DNA of 64,000 nucleotides from the NCBI GenBank assembly GCA_018105865.1, contig CM030842.1, forward strand, positions 17,679,915 to 17,743,914, read 5' to 3'. Each line of letters begins with the position of its first letter. Positions within the stretch are counted from its first letter, which is position 1. This document shows positions 35,786-47,509 of this stretch, piece after piece. The position numbers and the translations under genes are program-made. The notes beneath the pieces are model-generated. The model did not search any database, was not told the origin of the DNA, and saw nothing but the letters and a program-made list of their open reading frames with translations. The DNA comes from Metaphire vulgaris. Taxonomy: Eukaryota; Annelida; Clitellata; Crassiclitellata; Megascolecidae.

Positions 35786-35900
35786 CAGGGATCGATTTAG
35801 TTGAAAAAGCAGCGGGCCTGACGACTCACCCGTTAAAATTCTTCATCTTCAGTGCGGGCCTTTCCGGCCAGTGTACGACTAAACCCCAAATCGAACATTG
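35786..35900. mobile_element. hAT-like MITE, 115 bp
   Basis: Starts CAGGGATCGATTTAG and ends CAAATCGAACATTG. The flanking octamers CTTGAAAC and CTAGAAAG match at 6 of 8. Confidence 0.5.
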
Positions 35901-37641
35901 CTAGAAAGTGTGCACAGCTTGAATGTGTATATAGATTTTATGATCATACATTCGATAGCTTTGCAATCGTAGTCAGTGAAAAGTTTGTGCTTAAATCAAG
36001 CAGAGAGACAAGTGTCTGAAATAAATATTTTCCAGTTGCGGAATTCAGTCAAGTCTTTTCACGGAAAACTCTGATGTGTGTTTATTTAAAGACACGTCTC
36101 ATTAGATTACAGGCAAAGTGAAACGTCTTCTCTGATTGGCTGAAGAAACTCAGGCGACACCGAGAAATGACGTAAGATGCTCTATTTTGGGACATATGTA
36201 AATGAGGCAGGAACTGGTGACAGAATATCAGCCAATCAGCTAAGAGAAAGCGGTCACGATATTGAACGATTATATTAGGATCCGTAATTGGAAGCCGAGT
36301 GCAGAGGCATATCGCACCGAACACAGAAACAATCATTACCAGTTATTATATCAATTACTAAAAATGAAGCAGTTGAGAAATGAGAATATCAAACAGACAC
36401 ACCAAAGGACAGACAAAGGAACCTAAGGACGGACAAGTCATATTATCATAGTTTATAACAAATTGTGGAGTATCGGCGACGTGGAAACATTGCGTTCATT
36501 GAGCCCGACATGGAGCCCCCAAAGAGTCCGGACTGTATCCAGTCGACTACGCTGTTTGGGGCGCCCTTCAACAGATGCTATACCGTCGTCGGCGTTTCAC
36601 TATACAGTGGATCAGCTGAAACAAGCAATCAAATTAATTTATGTATTCTAAATGGAAATTAAGAAGCAAATAATGTCCACGCCAACTTGCCACGCAAGAG
36701 AGATGGCGCTGATGATGAAGCGTCAGGCTGATGGAGCGGGTTCAAGCCCCGTTAGTGCCCCTAGTGGCTTTCACACAGGCAGTAATGCCTTCTAAGCCAC
36801 TTTAAATCATGCTAAGTTTTAAGTTGTAAGTGAGACACAATATGTGCGCTGTGGAAAAATTCAGTTTCCCTATTTTTTACTTTAGTTTGACGGAAAACAT
36901 TATTTGCTTCTTTATTAATCGAAAGGAAGAATTTGATCACCGTTCTTAAACTTTCAATGTGTTCTCTGTCATTTGAAACCACGAAGTGTAGGCCTAGACA
37001 GCACTGCAGCGACGGAGCCTGTCCCAGTTGCTTCCAATAACGCGTCTCCCAAGTTCCCAACTGAGATGCTGCAGATAGAACTTTACATTAATTGCAAAAA
37101 GACTTTATTCGGTTTTTAAATATATATATATATATATATGTGCCAATGTTTGCAGCGATTGTACTATAAGTACTATAGTTTCAATCTATAGAATTTATCG
37201 AAATTTGTTGAAGTCGAAATGGTGAAGCCAGGCTTAGACCCTGCAGTTGAGAGACGCAGTAAGGCTAAAGGGCAGTCCGAAACTCAGTATGTACTTTGTA
37301 TAGATTCAGTAGAAGACCTACTTTTTATATGATGATAATCGATAACAAATTTCGAAGCTGGTAAATTCTTCTATGACAAGACCTGGAGCTTAGGATTCGC
37401 AATTTTGGCGCTTTATATAAATAAATGACATAAGTGAATTCTCTTATTGAGTGAATTTATGCCGAAAATTCCAGCTAATTTCCTGTGTGAAATCATCGTT
37501 TTACACACACATACATATTTATATATATATACATATATTTATATATATGGCGCTATAGAAGTTGAAGTACTGTCAAAAGCTCAGTCTTGCCTTCTCCATT
37601 TTAGTTGAGAGAATACGACCCATGACGTTTCTAGCGACCAG

Positions 37642-37697
37642 CCAATCACGACTCTCAATTTCGAAGATCAACTGTGACGTCATTTGCAGCAGCCAAT
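37642..37697 (+). promoter_or_regulatory. CCAAT - CRE - CCAAT cluster upstream of the protamine-like gene
   Basis: CCAAT at 37642-37646, a full palindromic CRE TGACGTCA at 37675-37682, and CCAAT at 37693-37697. It lies 116-172 bp upstream of the first splice donor (37813/37814). This is a plausible NF-Y/CREB-family promoter; the start site is not defined. Confidence 0.5.
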
Positions 37698-37924
37698 CGT
37701 AGATCGTGTCTGAAAAATCAACCAAATAAACGAAGATGTGTTTGCGATGATTGCGGCTGACTGCGTCGGAGGGCGTTCGATTGACATCGACACCTGAAGT
37801 GTACACGGAAAAGGTAAGTCCCCGATCACTCTCTGCTAGTCTAAGGCCGAATAATGGTCAGAGAAAGGAAGAGGAGCGAAGGCGTTTGACGGTGGTTTTT
37901 AAAATGGAAGAATGTGTTTTGTAG

Positions 37925-38392
37925 ATGTCGGACGATGATGATTCCTGGTCCGTGGCTTCGCGCTCCTCCGTTCAGTCGAGGAGTCGCCCCCTGAGAAGCC
38001 GCAGCGGGCAGCGAGGGACAAGTCCAAGGTCCTCCTCGAGTCAGAAATCCAGGCGACCGACGGGCTGTAGGCGGCGAGGGCGACGACGAAGGGGTCGAAG
38101 GAGACGCGTTCGCCTGGCATACACCGTCCTCTACGGCCGCAGACATAAGAGGCGACCTAAGCACCGCTGCTACGCCAAGGTATGAGGCCCCAGGACAAGA
38201 CCTCCTTCCTCTGGTGCTGCTTGGACGACGATGGGAATGACGAGCGATGGTCGTCGAAAGAAGGAAATATTAAGAAACGGAAAACATCGAACTAGAAAAA
38301 CTAAATTAAAATAAAGTATTTTCGCTGAATTTCTTGACTTGTCTTTCAATTGAATCAAATCCAAATTTTAATTATCGCAGGAAAAACATTAA
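37925..38392 (+). CDS. Protamine-like / sperm nuclear basic protein candidate
   Basis: A proposed non-coding first exon ends at 37813 (AAG|GTAAGT), with a 111-bp intron ending TTTTGTAG directly before the ATG at 37925. The coding exon 37925-38179 ends AAG|GTATGA. A second intron (38180-38380) ends ATCGCAG, and three more codons reach TAA at 38390-38392. Without splicing, the frame would stop two codons after the donor. The product has 88 residues: an acidic start (MSDDDDSW), an Arg-Ser segment, then arginine clusters (CRRRGRRRRGRRRRVR). I count 26 Arg and 5 Lys. This size and composition fit DNA-condensing sperm proteins. Alternatives are an SR-type or other basic nuclear protein. It has no conserved domain that would prove the role. 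Confidence 0.5.
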
Positions 38393-40120
<1,728 letters not shown>

Positions 40121-40164
40121 TGACGTCAACCAATGACTTCGCAATCGCTAGGTGACGTCATTGG
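40121..40164. promoter_or_regulatory. Inverted CRE/CCAAT pair
   Basis: TGACGTCA (40121-40128) followed by CCAAT (40130-40134), and further on TGACGTCA (40153-40160) overlapping ATTGG (40160-40164), the reverse of CCAAT. The two composites are mirror images about 20 bp apart. No gene could be linked to it, so promoter or enhancer use is inference. Confidence 0.4.
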
Positions 40165-41332
40165 TGCTTTGTGACTGAATAACGGAATAATCCTGAAACC
40201 CACTGTCACCTTTGACCTTTCCATTTTCATGGCTGATTAAGACCTCGTGATAATGAAATGATATCGTCTGTCAATGGGAAAGACAGTTCAATGACGCAGG
40301 CGTCATGACACGCGTCATCCTTGACACAGAAGATCCTCCTTCTCCTCCACCTCCTCCTCCTTCGCCAACAGGCGTCGTTGGATGCTTTCGTTGCGGGTGG
40401 GTCGGTGGGGGTGGGTGGTGGTGGTGGGGACTGGGAGCCCTTGGAGCCGCCCCTGTGAGGACAGAATGGTCACTGACAATTCGACTGACACCGTTGCTCC
40501 TCTCGGTCAAATACAACGACATCCTAAACGCTCAAAACAACTTTCCATTCAATGCAATGGGCCTTGATCAACGCACAAACTGCATTGAATGTAGACTTCA
40601 GTAACCAAACTGTCGAACTGTCAGGCAAATGTCTTACTAGGTTCGGTGCGATTGTCTCTTTCCCATCGACTCCACCGTTACGGGTCAAAGGTTACAATCA
40701 GCTGCCCCTGTTATTCCGCCCTCGTAATTGTCCACTTAAGTGACCTGGACGGAGACCGGTGACCACTGGGGCAGGTGCCCTGGCGCCGTGTCAGAGGTCA
40801 AAGGACGCAGACGACGCCGGTCATTAGGTGTTTGTCGTTGGAACGACCAGCGCGTGTCACGTGACGGAAGCGGTTTGCCAAACAATTCGACAAATCAATT
40901 GTAATCGCAAACGATGAATGAAAACTCTTCTCTTCATCAGACAGTGAAAGTCACTGGAACAATAAATAGGTGGAGTTGGTGGAGTGGGTGAGGTGGAGCG
41001 GATGGAGGCGGAGTGGGTGGTGTGGAGTGTGACTGGGATGACCGGTGAAGCTTCATCTTCATCTTTTAATGGTTAGCCTCGAACGGAATTCAATTGCCAT
41101 CCATCATTTTAGACTGGATTTGTATGCTAGAGGTTTATTTGTGACGAATTCCTTCTTTTTCAGGAACTCAAATAAATGATAGTTTTATCAGAGTCATCAA
41201 AAGGCAGCAAAAGTCTCGTGGTCATCTCCTTGTCCGACAAAAGTTCCCTCACCCATTGCTCTGTAGAACAGAAGAATCGCTTTCTTCATTAGAGCCCAGT
41301 GACTCCAGTCGCAAAATGCTACGCATGAGGAA

Positions 41333-41974
41333 CAGGGGCGGTTCTAGGAATTTTAGTTTAGGTAGGCCAGGCATAGGCCATGAAAATTTTGGGTAGGCCA
41401 AGCTTGGATCCTGTTATGGCGTCAAAATTGAGAAGGTTAATCGCACCTGGAATTCTGTGGTTATAAATTATAATTGCAATAACACAACATAATGTGCACA
41501 TACATGTATCCTAGGTCCTAGCCACTTGGCTGCTATGCCTTTGTGCTGCGATAAGACTTAGTGATAGACAACGGCGAACGCAGTCATAAAACTGTTAGTG
41601 ACCAGAACGCACACAAACCGCACATTCTAGAAATCTAACGCAAATAAAATAAAATTAAATCCGACAAAAGCTTTATCTTTCATCCGGATATCTTTTATTA
41701 TGTTCTAGGTTTATTTAGAGCCAACTATTACAAAATGAACAAATATGTAATAATCTTTGCGCACTATATGCTAATGAGTCAAAAATTAAGAATACTGTCT
41801 CCAGTGTTTTATCCAGGCCTGTTAGAGGGGGATTTTTCCCAAAACCTCAAAATTGGCCTCCTCAAAAAGCCAACACGAACACAAATTTTTGCATTGAACT
41901 ATGAACGTTTCTTCCTCTCTCTAGCCAGGACAATTCTCCCCCCAAAGGCCCGGAGTCTGGATAAAACACCGCTG
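41333..41974. mobile_element. hAT-like MITE remnants (41802-41974 and a fragment from 41333)
   Basis: 41802-41974 (173 bp) starts CAGTGTTTTATCCAG and ends CTGGATAAAACACCGCTG, a clear inverted repeat, but without a convincing 8-bp duplication. At about 41333 a second element start, CAGGGGCGGTTCTAGG, has no matching end. The rest of 40165-42367 shows no gene. Confidence 0.6.
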
Positions 41975-42366
41975 GGTGTAATACGGCATTGCTTGCAACT
42001 GAATATTCCACGAAAGAATACATGTGACGCAGTGGAGAATTAAATGATCGAAAACGATCGTCAAATTCTGTTCTTGTAACTACGCGCAGTTTAGGTTGCA
42101 CAGGTTGATCTTTGTAATCCTTGCTGATAACAGTTACAGTTGTCTTACACAGGCCATCCTATTCAACTGCTGCTGCTGCTGCTTGTGAAATTGAAAGGCC
42201 TACATCCGTTGACTGATGATGGACGTCTTGAGTTTCAACAGTTGTCTTTGTAGGCCCAGTTGTTGAATCGTCAGTCTCCATGTCTTTACTTCTTCCTTTC
42301 CATTAATCTCAGATGCGTCAATTCGACGTACGCGTTTAACCACAAATTTATTCATCACATTATTTT

Positions 42367-42367
<1 letters not shown>

Positions 42368-42441
<74 letters not shown>
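42368..42441. repeat. (AAT)n(ATT)n palindromic microsatellite
   Basis: An AAT tract is followed at once by an ATT tract. The two halves are partly self-complementary and could fold into a hairpin. Confidence 0.95.
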
Positions 42442-42442
<1 letters not shown>

Positions 42443-42800
42443 CGTATGCTATAGTAATCTGTGTCTTATATGAGCTGCAATATTAAACTGACTGAATGTT
42501 AGCACTGAGGTTAGCGTCGCCGTCTTACATGCATATCGTGTAAGTGGGTGACATTTTGGACCGAATTAATAATGAAAAGGCATTAGAACTGTATTTATTA
42601 TTTTAAATGAATGAACATCTAATATGTGGTTATGTTTCTGTAGCCAATGAGAAGCGTCGTCAAGTGAGAGAATTAAATTTATCCTCCAATCAGCGTCGAG
42701 GTCGGTGGAACGGAAGGATGTCTTGCGAAAGAAGTCTTCGAAGAGGAGGAAGATGATGGTGATGACTACCAAAGACTTCGCCGATTTCGTTTCTTATATT

Positions 42801-42880
42801 TTAACCCCTTTACTGGGAACCCCGGATATGTCCGTCCATTTTACATTGAGTTACAGGTAAATACACGGTTAAGGGGTTAA
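42801..42880. mobile_element. 80-bp TTAA-flanked MITE, copy 2 (inverted)
   Basis: TTAA-CCCC...GGGG-TTAA. It is the reverse complement of the copies at 17787 and 60167, with the same length and a shared internal block (CATTTTAC/GTAAAATG, ATATCC). Confidence 0.8.
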
Positions 42881-43873
42881 GTTAAAGTTGATGTCTTTCG
42901 AAGGATACTCGTATAGTCCGTCGAACGACTTCGTTAAACTTGTTCCGCTCTGGTTTACGCCGCGCAGGATTTGAGTATGAATTAATTAGTCATTCATTGC
43001 TGATTCCACGGTCCTTCATTTTGAAACGACTTAACATTCATCTCTTTATCAACATAAAGTAATCGCAGTGATTGCTCAGAAGAGGCAGTCTGTTACATTG
43101 CATTTGGATACGCGCAGAATTAGTGACAATTCTAGCACTACTATACTTATTTTCAAAAGACAACAGATTAGGGTCTTCACTCTGACTATCATCAATCCAT
43201 TTTTGCTTTCAACAGAAGCAATAGACATAAGACATTCAGACAGCCTCGAATGGAAACCGACACACAAGCACCATTATACACCGGAGACAGCAATAATGCC
43301 TTTCTGTCCAAACGTTGAGCAGCATACTATTTATATAGCGCTTCTTTTGAACAATGACTGGGAATCGCTCGCTGCGATTATTGTATATTGATTTGGGGGC
43401 AGTTTAGCGTCAAAGAAATGCAATTTTATTGTTTGCCAATTGAAACGTCAAACCTCGGCTGAGATCCCGATTTCGATCGTTATGCTGACCATCATTTTAG
43501 AAGAGTAAGGTCTCAACTGGGCTTTTCAACATCAAAATTTACCGAAGCCATGATGACACCCGACTTTTCATCTTCAATAAATCGATCGTTGCCAATCAAT
43601 ATGGCTTCCATGAACAGTCTTTTGATGTCTACTCCGGGCGACCGCGAGGTTAACAGAAGGTTCGATTTAATCTCCATCGTTATAGCGCCTAATAAGCGGA
43701 AGCAGAGGCCGACCAGTGGTCTCTAATTACCTCTCTTAACGTCCGCTTTCACGGACATTCAACGGTCAACGATGTACTCCCCCGCCCACTGGTCATCGCT
43801 CCATTGACTGCTGCTGCTTCGGTCGACGGAGTGGACAGCCTGTTATCACCGACTGCATCGCCTAAATAAATAC

Positions 43874-43887
43874 GCTCTCTCTCTCTC

Positions 43888-43934
<47 letters not shown>

Positions 43935-43953
43935 TCTCTCTATCTCTCTCTCT
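43874..43953. repeat. (TC)n / (TGTC)n microsatellite
   Basis: TC, TGTC and TC tracts in succession. No gene is recognised in 42881-44367. Confidence 0.9.
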
Positions 43954-44367
43954 TCTTTCAATCAATTGCGTCTCTAAAACGCGGCGTTGTAAATTGGCAT
44001 AATTTGTGTAGCTCCAGACGATTGTAATAAGCGCCTTTGCGTCGAGTTTGTAGAAAGCAGGTGTTACCAGCATCAATGCATTCGATTAACCCCTCATCTT
44101 CCCTCCCCTCCCCCATAGGGTCAAACTTTTGCCAGCAGAAATCTTGCGCAACTGTTAACAGCGCCTCATTCGAACTGTTTCCCTCGCCATCCACCTCTTC
44201 CACTCTTCCTCTCCTTCTGCAGCCTGCAGAGCTACCGCGGGAATTCTTGTGAAAGGCACTGGGCCATTGGGAGAGAGGCTGCATTCGAAGCTGTCTAACG
44301 CCGGATCTCTTCGTCTTCTTCGTCAGTTTCTGTCTGCGACGTCATTACTTTATGCGGGAAACAGCTT

Positions 44368-44658
44368 TTATGTCGCATTGATGACGTCCTCGCTCATTGG
44401 TCCGTCAGACCAATGAGCTCGTACGTCATCAGTTGGAAGGAAGATCGTTGACGTCACTTCAGCTGACGTCACTGCAATGTTTCTGGCGTCATCTTCATAG
44501 ACGTTACGTTGGGTGTCGTTCTTTTGGCCGATGAAAATGTCTGCGTCTAGTGAATATGTCGGTCCTATGGAACTGATAATAATGTTAGGAGTTGAAGAAT
44601 TGAAGAATTTAGTTTGCTGCATCATTAGACGGTCAATCATTCGATCAATATGTGTCAA
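44368..44658 (-). CDS. Unrecognised open frame overlapping a CRE/CCAAT-rich block
   Basis: A minus-strand frame of 97 codons; the first ATG is six codons in, and the stop is TAA at 44368-44370. Composition is protein-like (YSLDADIFIGQKNDTQRN, VTSAEVTSTIF) with no domain I know. The same bases hold repeated TGACGTCA and inverted CCAAT motifs that would also explain the recurring Val-Thr-Ser and Asp-Val codons. It lies 3' of gcm on the same strand and could be an exon or chance. Confidence 0.25.
   Translation of the reverse strand: MTHIDRMIDRLMMQQTKFFNSSTPNIIISSIGPTYSLDADIFIGQKNDTQRNVYEDDARNIAVTSAEVTSTIFLPTDDVRAHWSDGPMSEDVINAT
44381..44471. promoter_or_regulatory. CRE cluster with a perfect inverted CCAAT repeat
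   Basis: TGACGTCC (44381-44388); an 11-bp perfect inverted repeat GCTCATTGGTC / GACCAATGAGC (44392-44402 and 44408-44418) placing two CCAAT boxes head to head; then full CREs TGACGTCA at 44449-44456 and 44464-44471. Density and symmetry suggest a promoter or enhancer; the target gene is unknown. Confidence 0.4.
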
Positions 44659-45870
44659 TATTTCTCTTAACAGTTAACAGGAGTGAAATAGAGATCTCAA
44701 GATTTAAAATGAAAATCATTATATATTTCGCTTTAAACGGAGAAAAATATTAAATCACTTATCAAAAACAGTGTTCAGAAGAGAGAATATTGACAAACAG
44801 CAATTGTTATCAACTGAGCAATGAGGACGGCGCAGTCTGTCACACAGAAACTGCATTCAATAATTACTATACGCACACATGCGTAATATACATGAAAATT
44901 ATGAACAATGAAGCCATTGATACATTGATCTCGACTGACATTCAGAATTATTATTCTACACAAAAGAGATTTTGTTGCCGAGGGAAAGAACACTGATTCT
45001 GCGCGTATTTAGACATGCAACGGGCATTGTATACGCCGAATGGAGAACGGCGCTGCATATGAGATCCTCCACAGACGACTTTGACATCGTATAATCATAT
45101 CACAGCATTCGACGGCGGTGAGTCTAAGACTCGTCTATAAGCGCCCCATTGCTTTGAACGCGGTGATCGGCCGTAGAGAAAAAAACCAAAACAGACAACA
45201 TGTTTAGATTGTTTAGATTTAGATTTAAATTTTAAAAATTCTCCAAGGGCAGTTCAATGTCCTCAATTCAAAGGCCTCCTCATAATTAAAAAAGCCGGTC
45301 TTTACTAAGAACAAAAACTAATTATGTATGTATAGAACACGAAATAAAAGCATCCGCTATAGAAACTAGTATAAAGGCACATCAAACACGTAAGGCACAG
45401 AGCACTAAAGACACAGCACATGAAAATACTAAGGCACATTTGAATACTGAAATTTCATCAAATATTTCAGATCAATCAGAAAGTAAAAACGCTCATCAAG
45501 TACTGTATAGCCAAGTACTATGGAAGGCACTTTGGACCAACAAAGAGACACACAAAAATACAATGAACGAAGACTCCTTTTGCATTTCAAATGAAGAGAT
45601 TTCATCTGGAAGTCAATATTCTCTCGTCTTATGAATTAACGTCTCTCCTCTGAAGACAGCTGTCCAGTAGGTCGGGTCGGGGCCCGGGGGTCGGGTCGGG
45701 TCAGTCCATATGATTATGTCTGCTTGTGCAGATATGTAGACAGATCTGTCAGCTTATGTTGATTACTTCTAATTTTAAGAAAACTGTCGTAATGGTGAAT
45801 AACAAAGGACAGAAGAAGTCGCTGAAATAGAGGAAATATGAATTCCTCTGGTGATCGCTGTTTGAGGTTT

Positions 45871-47345
45871 TCATTTCTGGTCTTCTATCTTCAGCTGAAA
45901 GTGTCCTCCACTGGGCGCATTTGCTCCCTGCTGCATTTGACAATTGAATTCCATGGATGACTGTGGCTCCATCCGTCGAAATTCTTCCTCCACTTGTTCT
46001 GGATCGAGGACGTGTAGAGTGTCCAGCGGAATGTAACTGTCAAACATAGAGGGCGATGACGTCACAAGGGCTTTTTGCTCGTAAAATGACGGAGGCGACT
46101 GTGTGACGTAAGATGACGATGACGGTTCAGAGAAGTAGAATGGCGCCAGGTGAGTTTCTGGGTCGTAAGTCTGTTGTAGAGTCCAGAAATGTTCCATTTC
46201 AGACGGAAAAAAGCGTCCATCTGCGTCGTTTGAAGCAACGAAGCGCACTGCTGCAGTGCTGCGGCTGCTGCTGCTGCGGCTGCGGCTGCTGCTGCTGTTG
46301 CAGAGGCCAGTGGAAGGACCCCCGTCGTAGCAGCTGTAGGACTCCTCCATCTTCAGCGGTCGATTGATTCCGTACGAATGCATATATTCGCTGCTGCATG
46401 GAAGGCTGTGGCTGTGATGATGATGATGATGGTGGTGGTGTTGGTTGCAGTGACCGATGCCCGGATGATAGGGTTGCAGAGCGACGAAGTCCTTTGAACA
46501 TCATCGATCCTTGATCGTAGTTGCGTTGGTAGATAGGCTGCCACTGTCCTTGACCTTCAGCTTGACCTTGGTCATGACATTGATCTTGATATTGTCGTAT
46601 CCAGAACTCTTCTTCGTAACTTGCGTTAAGATGGGTTCCATGCTCCCAATCACTTCCGGTTCCGGTCGTAATTAGCAACCGTTGTCCAAACGTTTCAGGT
46701 TGAAAACCACGTGACACGGGCCCAGGTGGGCGACGTGTATCATGTGACCATTCCGAATACTTTGTCACAGGTGAGTACATTGGAAAATTACAATCGAAGG
46801 AATTCAGAGTCACTAAAAACGAAAATGATTTGTCCATTTAAGATTTCTTTCAGTTTCGATTTTAGTTTAAGCATTAATTGTTAGTTTCGCAATTCTTTGG
46901 ATATTTTGTTTCCATTCCAATTAAATGGCAACAAATGAATTGGACATACACTAAGGAACCCCACCGAACAACACCACAAGATAAATGCTTTCATGGACCC
47001 AACAAGGAAAAGGAAAAGGAGGAAGACCGAAGAATACATGGAAAAGAACAATGGACAATGAGCTAAAGACTAATTAACTCAATTGGGACGATACATTCTC
47101 TTAATAGCTAAGGATCGAACTGCATGGAAGAACCTTGTCAGGGCCTATGGTCCACAAGGAGTGATAAAGGCTAAAGAAGAAGAAGAAGAAGAAGAAGAAG
47201 AAGAAGAAGAAGAAGAAGAAGAAGAAGAAGAAGAAGAAGAAGAAGAAGAAGAAGGAAGAAGAAGAAGAAAAAAAAAGAAAAAGGAGGAGAAGAGGAAGAG
47301 GAAGAGAAGAAGAAAAAGAAGAGGAAGAAAAAGAAAACAAAGAAG

Positions 47346-47383
<38 letters not shown>

Positions 47384-47469
47384 AATTCTAATCTAAATGA
47401 ATCATTTATTTTAATTAAACCTTATGAGAAATACACAGTTGAAGCAGTGTCAACTGCTCTTATTTACCC

Positions 47470-47509
<40 letters not shown>

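Noticed and set aside
36465..36662. Frame with PPKSPDCIQSTTLFG
   Set aside because: Starts at GTG, no known domain, no paired splice sites; left unannotated.
36700..36760. B-box-like GGGTTCAAGCCC as a tRNA gene
   Set aside because: No matching A box or cloverleaf at the right spacing; at most a SINE remnant.
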